A stretch of DNA of 64,000 bases, from assembly GCA_038373885.1 (NCBI GenBank), contig JAWZYV010015814.1:1116001-1180000 (forward strand), given 5' to 3'. The position numbers and the translations under genes are program-made. The number at the start of each line of letters is the position of its first letter. The stretch's first letter is position 1. Below the pieces are notes generated by a model, which saw only the letters and a list, made by a program, of their open reading frames with translations, did not search any database and was not told the origin of the DNA. Source of the stretch: Cheiracanthium punctorium. Its lineage: Eukaryota; Arthropoda; Arachnida; Araneae; Cheiracanthiidae. Of the stretch, positions 33,801 to 44,816 are shown in pieces.

Positions 33801-34220
33801 CTGGCTTGGGACGTTGCTAGGCTACTTTTAAAAGTCATTATCGAAACAGGATGCCATCAAAATGTTTGCTCCAGGCTAATCAGTAGACATTATTTTGTCC
33901 AGCGATTGGCTCTACCATATTTCATATCTAATTAGGTCAGCGTTCGGCGTTTCTTAAATTGCTTTGATTGCGACGGCTAAAAGAAATACGTTTTTAAATC
34001 GTTTAAATGCATTAATGAAAGTAATTAAAGAGACTCTCTACTTAAAAAAAAAGGAAAATAATAATTTTATAGTTGCAGTGATTTATTTCACGTCCAATAA
34101 AAGGAAGGAAACCTTTGAAATTTTAACGAAGCACTGAAATGCTTTTTATCATTACTGGGCACTTCCACAAGAAAGGCACAGGATAGGTAAGGTGATAGGT
34201 ATGTTACACGATTACAGACA
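33420..34220. other. AT-rich DNA with microsatellites
   Basis: It holds a (TA)n tract at about 33671-33716 and a T homopolymer of about 30 at 33771-33800. No gene is supported. Confidence 0.6.
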
Positions 34221-34222
34221 TA

Positions 34223-34978
34223 CAAGGCGTCCTAAAAAGGTGGTAACATGTTTTAATTCTTTATCCATTAACGATAAATAGCCAATATAAATTGAGAAAG
34301 TGCTCAAAATAAGGTAGGGAAAAAAGAGTACATCAAGTAAAAATTCCTCACATTAATTTCGAAAAAGTTACACTTTTTATGTTTGTATACGACCCTTGGA
34401 CAATAAGTAAATAAATAAGTAAATAAATAAAAATAATCAAATAGTAAAATTCCCCATCATAGACTAATGAATTTTGAGTCAAAATTTGAGAATTATATCC
34501 TAAGAAGTGTCAAAGGTATGAAAATGCATATAGGCTGACTTAAACAACATTTTTATGGCTCTTAAAGGGAAAAAAAATCACGTCAGGTCATCGCATTTCA
34601 GGGGTTTGTACCGAAAATACAACGATAACAACAACAACAACATTTTTTAAGACTCAAGCAATAAACGCTTACATTCGAATTCATATCTATAGCCTCCGAT
34701 GACCTTTGTTTGAAAATATCTCTGAGATGTTTTATGATGAAAAGCTGAAATTTTTTCCATCACCTCATAAGTGCATGGCACACATTTTACTAACTGGGAA
34801 TTTTTTCATACAGGAGTCATATCAAATTTAAAATGAGCCACTTTTTTTATCAACTCGAGGCATTTTTTCCTACTCTTTTTTCAAACCTTATTTTGAACAT
34901 TTTTTAAAACTTACATTGCCCACTTATCTCTGATAAGAAAAAAGTTGAAGCGTGCTACCACCTTCTTGGTATAACCTG
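34223..34978. mobile_element. Tc1/mariner-type MITE, family of 52383-53342
   Basis: A 756-bp element flanked by TA. The left end is CAAGGCGTCCTAAAAAGGTG and the reverse complement of the right end is CAGGTTATACCAAGAAGGTG, a diverged inverted repeat strongest at AAGGTGGTA. The interior (gaattttgagtcaaaatttg, atatcctaagaagtgtca, tctctgagatgttttatgat) is shared with 52383-53342, where part of it is triplicated. Confidence 0.7.
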
Positions 34979-35155
34979 TATACTTAGGGGAGAAAATATA
35001 TCATACCTATCGGGTTAAAATTATTAATCGCATAATGTTTTGAACATATTCCCGATTTAATTAAATTAATCATTATTTTAATCGCTCAGATAAAAATATT
35101 GCAAAAAAACTGAATTTAGTGTCTCGGAAAATGTCTCTTTTTAAATTGATATTTT

Positions 35156-35696
35156 CAGGGGCGGCCCTAGCGTACGTGGCACCCCCCCCCTCGCAAAAGT
35201 AAAAAAGACGTCCCCTTTTAAAGTATTTTTAACCCTTTAATGCACGGTGTCCTCGCCGTGAGGACGCCAAACTCTGACGTTTTGACTGTTGCCAGTCACG
35301 AAGAATAGATTTGATTTCTATAAAAAGAGTTGCGGGTGACATAGCTCCACCAGAATCCTTTACCTTTTAGCACGTCATTTCCCGTAATTGTCACGATTAT
35401 TTTAAACAGCACTGACATCTGCTGAAAAATAGAAGAATGCGAGAACAGCTGGACAGATTGCCCAATGCTGAATAAAGGTCAGCTGTTGCCATCGCTCGAC
35501 TTAACTACCAGCAAGATGGCGGACGATCGAAACGTTCATCGCGTGCCACAGATCTAGAGACCTTTTTTTTGGCGACAGCTGGCTATTGGGAAAGGATTGC
35601 GCCTCAAAGGGTTAAGCTTTTGAGTTCGAAGGCGCCCTTTCGAAGACGGTGCCGCGATGCGATGCTAACCTTGCTTACCGTGTCGGGCCGCAATTG
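35156..35696. mobile_element. hAT-type MITE containing a nested piggyBac-like MITE
   Basis: Exact GATATTTT copies flank it (35148-35155 and 35697-35704). The left end is CAGGGGCGGCCCTAGCG; the right end, TGTCGGGCCGCAATTG, is a decayed match. Removing the nested element at 35233-35611 and one TTAA leaves a hAT MITE of about 160 bp. Confidence 0.85.
35233..35611 (+). mobile_element. piggyBac-like MITE nested in a hAT MITE
   Basis: Flanked by TTAA (35229-35232 and 35612-35615), it starts CCCTTTAATGCACGG and ends GCGCCTCAAAGGG. The body follows the family (tcacgattatttt, aacagcactgacatctgc, aagatggcggacgatcgaaa). No transposase is encoded. It inserted after the surrounding hAT element, so it is the younger of the two. 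Confidence 0.88.
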
Positions 35697-35704
35697 GATA
35701 TTTT

Positions 35705-36011
35705 CTCCAATGGCAGCAGTTCTCGAGTACTTTTCTTCACTCGTTTACTCTAACGGACATGAAATAAAGATGCATAAACGTCAGAACAGTCAGAGCTAGC
35801 TGGGCACAACAGGAGAACAATGACACGGGTCGGCCAAGGAATTTTTTTTTCCAAGGTCTCATTATTGTGAATTTAAATATCTATTTTTGTGAATTTTCAT
35901 CTCAATTTCAAATGTAAAATATACCAATGCCAAAAGTAAAAGTCACGTTTTTTTCCAAAATTATTTACCAAACAAGTTAAAATATAGGGTAGAATGAAAA
36001 TGAAGCGTTGT
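35705..36011. other. Unassigned DNA
   Basis: No supported gene between the nested element and the next MITE arm. Confidence 0.5.
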
Positions 36012-36015
36012 TTAA

Positions 36016-36164
36016 CCCTTCGAGGTGCAACCCTCTTCCAATGCTGAAAAAAGGGGCTGCCGTTGCCATCGCTCGACTGAACTACCAGCAAGATTGCGGA
36101 CGATCGAAACGTTCATCGCGTGCCACAGATCTAGAGACCCTTTTTTGACGACAGCTGGCTGTGC
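36016..36164 (+). mobile_element. Single arm of the piggyBac-like MITE
   Basis: It starts after TTAA (36012-36015) with CCCTTCGAGGTGCAACC, the inverse of the usual right end, and continues through gctgccgttgccatcgctcg, gcggacgatcgaaacgttc and gacagctggctgtg. The other arm and second TTAA are absent. Frames here on both strands are artefacts of the repeat. Confidence 0.75.
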
Positions 36165-36169
36165 CCGCT

Positions 36170-36594
36170 CCACCAATCTACCAATGTGCCAAAGCTCCAG
36201 CATCTGCAATGGCCAGAATGCAGGCCAGAAGCAGAAGTAGAATGCAGAAGTTGAGAATACCGAAAATGCCGCCCTGACAATACCAACTGCAAGTTTTTAA
36301 GTGAGAAACAAAAATTGATTTGTATAAATTTCGATTAATTGGGTATTTAGCATATGAATATTTTTCTCAAGCTCACAGCCAATAAGGCGTCCCCGACTAT
36401 TGGCGGCCTGGTCAAATGTCCGTATTGTCCTTCCCTAGAGGACCTTGCTGTCAAACACCGTCGTTAACTAAAATGTAAGCAAAGCTTCATTGTACGCAGT
36501 TCCCAAAAAAGTGTGAATCATTTCCTGAATCTCATAGAACCTAATTTACATCAGTGCCACGTTTTTAGATAACTGGTCAGCGAGGAAAAGTCAT
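36170..36594. other. Unassigned DNA
   Basis: A short CAG/AGA-rich stretch (cagaatgcaggccagaagc, near 36215-36245) was the only notable composition. No gene is supported. Confidence 0.5.
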
Positions 36595-36850
36595 GTGGCG
36601 TCCTAAATAAAGAGAAGGAGTCCTCTTTGCTCACCTAAACACTTTATTAGATGGCACATATAAACACATAAAAGAGTTGGAAATAGAGTACGTTAGATGG
36701 CTGGGTTCACAAAACAGCCTTTACAGGCCTAACACCAGAGGAAAGTACCTCAGCACTGGTTGCTGCCTTACACCGATCTCTTCTCTGTCTTGAGCTCCTC
36801 CTCGGCTCCGGGCTGGAATCTCAAGTGGATTTCGATCACGTGGGATATGC
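36595..36850 (-). other. Possible LTR or 3'-UTR-like block
   Basis: On the minus strand this less AT-rich block contains two AATAAA-like signals (near 36646 and 36613) and a G/C-rich stretch with clear base-composition contrast to its flanks. A TGTGGCG start on the plus strand could be an LTR edge, but no partner, primer site or duplication was found. A 3' untranslated region is the alternative. Confidence 0.25.
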
Positions 36851-36932
36851 TTTGAAGTAAGTTTCGTAAGTTATGAGATTCTCAAGTCGCTAAAGTAGTG
36901 TCAAATTCTGAAGAGCCCTTGAAACACTCGGG

Positions 36933-37284
36933 TAGGGTTGCCAGGTCTCCAAACCAAATAGCCGGACAGAGCAGACAGTTTGGCCGGACATTTGGGTAAA
37001 AGGCCGGACAGCTTACAATATTGAGGATTTTGTCTCAGTATTAATTTGTACGACAAAAAAAATGTATGTAAAATCAAGATTTTTTGATTATTACCATGAA
37101 TCTTGTTAAAATCTAATGAAATATAAATAACATCGAATGCCAAATCAGTTCAAGTACTTTATTACTAATCAGTCAAAGTCACCAGTAAAAAGCCAAACAA
37201 AAGCTGGACACCGTTAAGTTTGGCCGGACACGCAATCAAAAAGCCTAACTATGTCCGGCTTTACCCGGACGCCTGGCAACGCTA
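36933..37284. mobile_element. hAT-type MITE with 8-bp target duplication
   Basis: A 352-bp element between exact CACTCGGG copies (36925-36932 and 37285-37292). The ends are TAGGGTTGCCAGG and CCTGGCAACGCTA. The subterminal motif GCCGGACA and its complement recur four to five times, as is common for transposase-binding repeats in hAT elements. No transposase is encoded. Confidence 0.87.
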
Positions 37285-37294
37285 CACTCGGGGA

Positions 37295-38108
37295 TTTATG
37301 CGTTCTATAACGTCAGAACTGCACATTATCAAAGATCTATAGCTTCTTGTCGAATTCTTTACGATACTGCCCAGTTCAAAGGTTATCGGAGCGATTCAAG
37401 TAGTGAGGGGTAAGAAAAAGGGAGATATCACAGATATATCTCAATAAGTTCTAATGAGTCGTAACTATTCGGCCAATATCACAGTCATCATCATTCACTC
37501 TTCGCATGTTTGCGAGAAACAGCGCCCTCGATCCCAAAAGTAACTGCTCCGAAGCAGCGGCCGATTCGGCAACGCTTGTAGTAAATTATTTGCACCTCAA
37601 TTTTAAATTAGGTCACTTCGTTCTGCTTAAACTCAGCAAGTCCCCCCTCAAACAACCGACGAAGGCTTCATCAACGACTGCGTTACATAAACGCGGGTTT
37701 CCGAATCGGTTGGTCGGCCATGACAAACAGACAAGATGAAGCAAGTGCTTTCTAATAATTCAAGCGTAACCCCGGGATCACGCAGGCATGGAGCCCGGGC
37801 CAGAAAAAAAAAATAAAAAAGAATATTGGACGAAATGACGGATGGGGCGGTGAAGAGAACTCGTATCCGAGCGACAGGCGGCAATTGGATGCTAAAAAGG
37901 GACGAGCCAACTAACTGCTCGGCTAAGTGATTTCAGGAGGAAGCTTCGTATATCCATCCAAGAGCGAGCGTGGGCCGATATCGTGAGACTCCGTTTTTAT
38001 TTATTTCGGTTTTGTTTTTTTCCAAAGCAGTTACTTTTTTCGTTGAATGCTTTAAAAGATACATACTTCCGTTTAAAATGTACAAAGTTTCTGATTTATC
38101 TAGAGGAC
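37295..38108. other. Unassigned DNA of mixed composition
   Basis: No supported gene. 37500-37900 is less AT-rich than its surroundings; overlapping frames on both strands (37506-37739, 37648-37884) have no recognised motif. Confidence 0.45.
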
Positions 38109-38112
38109 TTAA

Positions 38113-38190
38113 CCCTTTGAAGCAGCGCAAGCATTTTCACATCAATATAGAAGACCGACTGGACGGACTGCCCAATAGGGTGGAGCGAAC
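38113..38190 (+). mobile_element. Solo piggyBac-like end, different subfamily
   Basis: After TTAA (38109-38112) it reads CCCTTTGAAGCAGCGC and continues into sequence (gaccgactggacggactgcc) not shared with the main MITE family. It lies about 100 bp before another MITE of the same end type. No right end was found. Confidence 0.4.
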
Positions 38191-38219
38191 AACACCTTTT
38201 CTCCGTCAAAGCACTTTAA

Positions 38220-38712
38220 CCCTTTGAGGCTCAACCCTTTCCCAATGCTGTAAAAAGGGCAGCCGTTGCCATCGCTCGACTTAACGACCAGCAAGATGGC
38301 GGACGATCGAAACGTTCATCGCGTGCCCCACAGATCTAGAGAACCCTTTTTTGGCACAGCCAGTTGCGTCAAAAAAGGGTCTCTCGATATGTGGCACGCG
38401 ATGAACGTTCCGATCGTCCGCCGTCTTGCTGGTCGTTAAGTCGAGCAATGGCAACGGCTGCCCTTTTTACAGCATTGGGCAATCTATCCAGCTGTTCTCG
38501 CGTTCTTCCATTTTTCTGCAGATATCAGTGCTGTTCAAAATAATCGTGACATTTATTTTACGGGAAAGGACGTGCTCAAAAGTAAAGGATTCTCGTGGAG
38601 CTAGGTCACCCGCAACTATTTTTATAGAAATCAAATCTATTCTTCGTGAGTGGCAACAGTCGAAACGTCAGAGTTTGGCGTTCCCGGAGCGGACACACTG
38701 CGTGTTAAAGGG
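38220..38712. mobile_element. piggyBac-like MITE in foldback form
   Basis: A 493-bp element flanked by TTAA (38216-38219 and 38713-38716). It starts CCCTTTGAGGC and ends CACTGCGTGTTAAAGGG. The first ~140 bp are repeated in inverse orientation in the next ~140 bp (aagatggcggacgatcgaa against ttcgatcgtccgcc-type sequence), so the left half forms a long hairpin. This is the most complete version of the family in the window. Confidence 0.85.
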
Positions 38713-38719
38713 TTAAAGG

Positions 38720-40250
38720 AAATACATATCGCTGAGTTCACAATAATTGAAGTTAAGCCTTTAGATAGATATCAAACAGCTCATTTAACAATCAAGTTCC
38801 GCAGTGCCTAAATTTTGAGGGGGTTTGTTTTCGCCCGTTAGTTCGCCTTGTAGATTTGTCATTCTGTAGACTGAAAATATTCGATTTTCTTAGCAATACG
38901 TCAATTTATTTTCGAATAAAGAGTTGCGGAGTATGATTTCTAAATACCTGTCCAATCCTCTTTAATTATCATTTCTATTGACGTCAGTCCATCATTGGCC
39001 GCAATCTCTTTTTAAACTAGATTATCGGTACCAAAAAGCGAACAATTATTTTTCAAAAAATAAAATGTAGTGCAAATTACCATAAGAATCACAAAATATT
39101 TAAAATGTAAATGGATGAAAAGCGTCAACTGCCTTTGACAAAGTTCCGAGCTGGTAATCTAGAAAGTTTAAAAGACAGATTCAGAGGTATTGAAAGAAGA
39201 CTTATTGACTTTTTATTCATTAAATGATAGCTAAAAATAAAAAAAGAGACCTAAAATGTGAGAAATAGATTGCTGTTCAACCCATTAACACAAAATCCAT
39301 TCAACTCTGAGGTAGTTAATATTATCTGTTCACTTTTATTTATTTCCAGGTGATGCAGAAAGCATTCTTGTTGTGTGAAATCAATTTGCTTTTCTATTTC
39401 GTTGGGTTAATATTCTTCTTCTGAAGAATGAAGAATCTTTGTGCCGCCTGGAACGCTTGTAGTTTCATGAGACAGTTGTATTGAAATGCATCCTTTTTCA
39501 CTGCACTGATTTTAGCATCAGCGTGTTAAGTGTATTTTAAAGCAACGCAGTCACAAAGGACAGATTTTTATTAGCTCACTAACTTTCATCTTCAGTTTTC
39601 ATGTTCATCCATAAAATGTTCGATAGGTAGTCATCTTCCAACAGCTTTGTTTGAAGGAAATACGAATAATAACACCTTAAATTAATTACCAATATATGAA
39701 TTAATTACTACACTTATTTCATTTAAAATTAACCAAAGCTTCCTCAAAGATATTTACTGCAACTGCTAGCCAATCAGGAATAATCCTTTTTATTTGATTC
39801 TATAAATTACGACTACCGGCACAGCTGGAAAACAGTTCTAGACTTTCCGCAAAAGTCGGATAAGAAGTTCAGCCAATGACTTAATCCTTACAGCGTCTGG
39901 GACTTCTTTCCTCCAAGAAGGCAATAACCTACTATTGAACTTCAGATTCCCCGTAAATCTCTAAATTCTATCACGAACAGCTGACGCTACATGCGTCCAG
40001 TCTGCGCTTACAGTATAATCAGAGGTGGCAGAGCAAACACTGGGATGGACTGTCTCTGTAATTATTTCGCAAGGAAAAAAAAAGTTCAACTTTAGCCTGG
40101 GTGAATCAGGGGCAAGTTTTACCGACGTTTGCACAACAGGGATATTACGACATTCAGACGTCTGCTAAAGAGATTAAAGACATTAACTAAAATGTATGAA
40201 TTCACGATCGCTGCTGAGTTTCCTGAGAATCCTGCCCTTTGTTATGCGTG
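38720..40250. other. Unassigned AT-rich DNA
   Basis: About 1.5 kb without a supportable gene or paired repeat. Confidence 0.5.
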
Positions 40251-40459
40251 TTGTACACAAGTATTCGAGCAAGAGAGAAATTTCCTAAGTTGGTTTCGTA
40301 TATTAAAAATTATTTATCAAAGAATATGAATTAGGCTATGTATAAATATGACTTTCTATATTTCTATCAAGTTGTGCGTTTTTCAAAAACGCAATTATTC
40401 GCAAATCTAAAATAGGAAATTTCTCTCTTGCTCGAATACTTTTTTTGGAGGGTGTACAA
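40251..40459. mobile_element. MITE with perfect 27-bp inner inverted repeat
   Basis: Arms 40261-40287 and 40413-40439 are perfect reverse complements (GTATTCGAGCAAGAGAGAAA outermost). Outside them lie TTGTACAC and GTGTACAA. The loop of ~125 bp has no coding capacity. The superfamily is undetermined because no target duplication is clear. Confidence 0.75.
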
Positions 40460-40580
40460 TGATTTAACTTTATTTTTTTATTCGAATACTTTTATTCATA
40501 TTTAAGCCATGAAAAGAAATATTTTACTGTTTTGTAAGTGAAAGTTATCTTAAAGCGAGCGATATATCTTCTGTCTTACA

Positions 40581-40757
40581 CAGAGGCGTAGCTAGGGTTT
40601 TAAATGCCCGGTAACGACTGAAAATTTAGTGCCCCTTCCTACTTAACAAAATACAATGGGGATTTTTTTTTTATATAGAATTTGGCGCCTCTTGGATACT
40701 GCGACCGGGGACAGATGACTCTCCTTGCCCCCCCTCTCACCCTCAGTTACGCCACTG
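40581..40757. mobile_element. hAT-type MITE (CAGGGGCGTAGC family)
   Basis: A 177-bp element with ends CAGAGGCGTAGCTAGGG and CCCTCAGTTACGCCACTG. The flanks GTCTTACA and GTCCTAAA agree at 6 of 8 bases. It contains ggcgcctcttgg and C-rich runs. Confidence 0.8.
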
Positions 40758-40938
40758 GTCCTAAATGATATGCATCCAAAATGCCTAAAAACAAATCTTA
40801 AGATTTGAAGAGTGTCATCTATTGAAGGGGTGGGCAAATAGCGGCCCACTAATAAGAGGTTTTTTTTTTTTATGTTCCGCCAGGACAGAAAAATCTCCCT
40901 TGAACTGAGATTTCTGAAAAAAATAATTATCACCAGGA

Positions 40939-41102
40939 CAGGCACGTATCCAAAACAAATCAAAAAACTTTTTTTTTTTGGGGGGGGGGGTCCAAACAGT
41001 AAAAAAGGCAGAACTTCACACAAAAATACTATATCATTACCATTTTAGTAACAAAACTCCAAATTTCGGGGGGGGGGGTCCGGACCCCCCTAAATACGTC
41101 CT
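40939..41102. mobile_element. Probable decayed hAT-type MITE
   Basis: The left end CAGGCACGTATCC and the right end GGACCCCCCTAAATACGTCC are loosely inverted and enclose two G runs (40979-40990 and 41069-41078) and GGTCC motifs. The flanking 8 bases do not match, so this is tentative. Confidence 0.45.
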
Positions 41103-41201
41103 CAAACCACGACTAAAAGATTAATTTAAAATAGTTACCTACGAAAAAAGGGTTTCTATTAAAATTAGGGATTATCTGCAGATTTAAGAGGACGCGGTCC
41201 C

Positions 41202-41577
41202 AAAAAGATTTCAGCACTTGAAGAAAATTGATCCTAAATCCAATTTGCTGTCTCATCTGATCACTGCTGATATTGACAGAGCACCAGAGGATCTGCAGCT
41301 TGAACTTATTGACATGCAATCAGATCATACTGTGAAAGAAATATTTATTGCTGTGCCATTAGTTGAAATTTACATATCATTGTCTGCAGAAAAATGTTAA
41401 TGTCTGAAGAAATTTGCTGGCAATTTTTTTCTATATTCGGGTCTATATATGCTTGTGAGCAAAGATTTTCTGGCTTGAAGATCAACAAGAGTAAAGACAA
41501 ATGCTTTGTGATGCATAATAACTTGCAAGATTATGATGAGAATCTCAACAAAAAATCTCATTCCTGATTTTTTTTAA
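41202..41577 (+). pseudogene. Decayed hAT (ZBED5/GTF2IRD2-type) transposase C-terminus
   Basis: The frame reads FQHLKKIDPKSNLLSHLITA, then PEDLQLELIDMQSD and TVKEIFIAVPLVEIY, breaks near 41398, resumes as LKKFAGN and, after another shift near 41450, YACEQRFSGLKINKSKD. The PEDLQLELIDLQ pattern and the xxxCEQxFSxMKxxKSK motif are what I remember of the hATC dimerisation end of Charlie-type hAT transposases and their domesticated relatives. A stop at 41398-41400 and at least two frame breaks show that it is dead. The catalytic RNase H-like fold is missing upstream. Confidence 0.7.
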
Positions 41578-41699
41578 GCTGAAAAGTGTGATTAGTTAAG
41601 TGTGATTAACCATTAAGTGTGATAAGTGTGGTTCAAAACTGAACCAAGCTCGGAGAAATCTTTCAAATTTGGCTAGACACTGGCACACGCGGCAGTTTA

Positions 41700-42590
41700 T
41701 TATAAAAGAAGAGTATAGTTAGAATATGCCTGGCGAAGATTGTAAAATAGTCTTAGTAGGTGATTTTAATATAGATTTCATTTCCGAAGAAGTGTTTTAT
41801 GGAACAAGGAAGGAAAGCACGGTAACTCATGGATTATGATGCCCATTCCAAAGAGCATTTATGAAAGTGAAGTATGCTAATAATTACTTTTCTTATCACA
41901 TGAATCGCCATCTGTCGGCCATTTTTTGAACTTTTTTGTGGTTGCAATAAAACTCTATGTCATTCCAAGCATGTGTGTCAATGTTTACCTCTCTACTTAC
42001 ACTATTTTGTGAATTATTAATTTTTCAAATGTAAACGTATTTTCTGATTACCCAGTAGATTCCAATTCCAAAGAAGTGTTTTATGGAACAAGGTAGACAA
42101 ATACGTTACAATCATGGATTGTGATACACATTCCAAACAGTATTTATAAGGGTGATAATTAGAATAGATTTGGTGGAGATTGTAAAACAGTTTCAGTAGG
42201 CGAATTTAAGATAGATTTCGATTCCAAAGATATGTTTTATGGATCACGGAAGAAAAATACGGCACACTCATATATGGGGAAAAGGCTACGACCATATTAA
42301 CAAACAAGGTACTTTATTAAACAACAATTACACACGGCCAATTAATTACAAACACTTAGATAGACTGAGCGACGGAGACGTCTTCTCTCGTCGGCTGCAG
42401 TTAACGTCTCTGTCGATTACGCAGTAGGAAAGGAACATGTTATGCTTGCTAGGCGACTGCCGCGCCACACATAATGTAACGGCGTTAGCTAAGGAGTTTG
42501 CATTGAACTTCCTACACATATATGATGATACACTTTCCAACTTTATGGAATAAGGAAGAAAAATAGGGACGACGCATGGATTATGATACG
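41700..42590 (+). repeat. Degenerate tandem repeat also found at 29735-30060
   Basis: About four diverged units carry gatttcgattccaaagatg, tgttttatgga, acaagg, aagaaaaata, cggcacactcatggattatga. The spacer gaagattgtaaaacag and gtaggtgattttaatataga recur. The spacer frame reads VGDFNIDF in the first unit and VGEFKIDF in a later one. The last unit is interrupted by the LTR-like insertion at 42275-42516. Confidence 0.75.
42275..42516 (-). mobile_element. Solo-LTR-like insertion
   Basis: A 242-bp segment, less AT-rich than its surroundings, starting TGGGGAAAAGG and ending CTTCCTACA (TG...CA). It lies between exact CATATA copies (42269-42274 and 42517-42522) and interrupts a tandem unit that is continuous when it is removed. 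On the minus strand it begins TGTAGGAAG and has an AATAAA signal near its 3' end. These are properties of a solo LTR; no internal region is left. Confidence 0.65.
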
Positions 42591-42599
42591 CTTTTAATA

Positions 42600-44814
42600 T
42601 ATAACACTTTAGTGCGTATTTAAAATATGAAAGTGTTTCACATTTTTTATTTTATTTTTTAATTACAAATATAATCCGTATTATCAAAAGAAAAATTATT
42701 TAATTCTCTACTACTAATACTTTCCAGAGGTTTCCAGTTATGTGACTGCGTAACAGAAATATAATTGAGTAATAGTAGGCTACTACTTAATACTTGTGCA
42801 GGGAAGAAAAAATTATAGGCCCTATTAATAAAATCGCGATAAAAGTCGCCAAGCTTGGCTAGTTTTTGGAAAAAAATTGTCATATTTGACGCCAAAAATA
42901 AGTTTCCAAGACGGAAGTCAGCTAAGCAACAGCGCCAATATTTCTCGAGAATTCGAGAAAACCTTATGTTAAACAATGGGGACCGCCAAAACTCTATATT
43001 GCGTTCCAGTTAACAGATTTCATGTAACATAATGCAAATTTTAAATATATGACACGTAGAATACGAATTTTAGCTTAATTTAATTCAAAAAGAAATTATT
43101 TAATCAAGTCTGAAAGAGGTAATACAAATGCATACAGATACTGCTCATACGAAAATAAAGTGTAATTTGTACATTGTTTCCAGATATCATCATACTGAGT
43201 TATAAAAATATTTTTTTGTAATATGTTGGTGGTCAAATAAATAATTGTTTGTATGAATTACATGATTGTATGCATATATATTTTATATATTTTTTTACAA
43301 AAGCTTTCACAGTTGCCTTGATTTAAAAAAAAACAAAAGAAAGAAAGAAAAGAAATGCCAGGTTCTTTCAGAACTCAATTTTTCAGTGAATTTTAAGTGA
43401 GTGGCAAGCATGAAATCACGAACAAGCAGGTAAACCTCGGGCGACGTTTTCCAGTGTTTAAAAAAGGATGCATGAATCAACTAAAATGCTCTAACGCCAA
43501 GAAATTCAAAGGCCAGGTTTGTGGGTGAACGCCCTCACAAAGCTCCTGCAACGCCAAAGGTTTATGACGCAATAGGTTGTATTATTGAAAATCAGTTAAA
43601 GAAAAAAAAAAAAAGGCAAGATACAGCAGTCTTGCAACTGGCAAAAATAATGAAAAGAGTAAAAACGTTTAGCATGCAATACAGTAGTTGAAATGGTGCT
43701 TTAATATTTTAGAGTTAAATATAAAAATATTTACGTATATGTTACAGCTTTCGCAGTTCTACTGAAACGTAGCACATAATTTTAAAGCAAATAGGATATC
43801 ACAGAGCATTGGATTCAGTGAATGCCCAAATAATGTAATAAATGGGAATTGTAATAACATTTTCATAGAGAAAAAATTTGATGGTAAAATCCTGCAAAAA
43901 ATTAAATTTTGTGAAATTTAATGCATATTTTCGGAAGTGAGATAAGTAACAGGCAAGCGTCAAACCTAAGAAGAGTTAGTTCATTGTTCTTTGTTTATAA
44001 AATTCACGATTTCTAAAACTTCTATTCGATAGAACAATAAATACCAAGGCAGCGCATAGATGAGATCGTACTGGAGTTCTTTAGCACGGCCTACATGAAA
44101 AAATCTGCACAAATTTTTGACTGAGAACGTGCATTTCTGTAAATTTCACAGCAGTTTGCGTTTATAGAAATCACACAGTAAAACGGTGACAAATGAACTA
44201 AAAACATATTTTCAATTTTATATACTAATTCAGCGATTCTCAACTTTTTAATATCCTCCCTCCCAGCAAAGGATAACATATTATGGTAGCCCCCCCCTCC
44301 CCGCTTCACATTCCTCATAAAACCTACAGTTATTTGTTCTCCAACAAGGAACATTAAGTCTCCTTTCTAAAAAGTAATGTTAAAATAAATATGTGTTGGA
44401 GTGAAAATAAGAACAAATAAGATGATTTTTTTTAAAACCTGTTTATCAATTGCACTCTTTGTTTTTCTCTTGCCCCACCGGATGTGAACTGAAGTACTAA
44501 TTGTGAACACTTTTAATCCCTGAACTTTATGCAATGTAAAAGTTATTCATTTTTTTTTCTTACTTATGATTGAGCTGTCAATTGTTTTTCTGCAGACAAA
44601 GAGAAGACGTTCTGTGCATCTTTAAACACACTTTCACTTTTTATTTGTGTTATATATATTTTATACAAAGAGTTTTGATCTTTATATCTTCAACACCCGG
44701 TTTACCGAGCATTTCTTCGCATTGACGACATTTTCAACTTTTTTTGGAAAATGCAACTGAAAGTGAGGAAAATTTTGTAGATGTAACCACGGATGTAATT
44801 TTGTTATTGGGTTG
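42600..44814. other. Unassigned AT-rich DNA
   Basis: No supported gene. CAGCGATTCTCAAC at about 44232 resembles a hAT end (CAGTGGTTCTCAA type), with C runs at 44287-44293, but no partner end or duplication was found. Confidence 0.45.
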
Positions 44815-44816
44815 CT

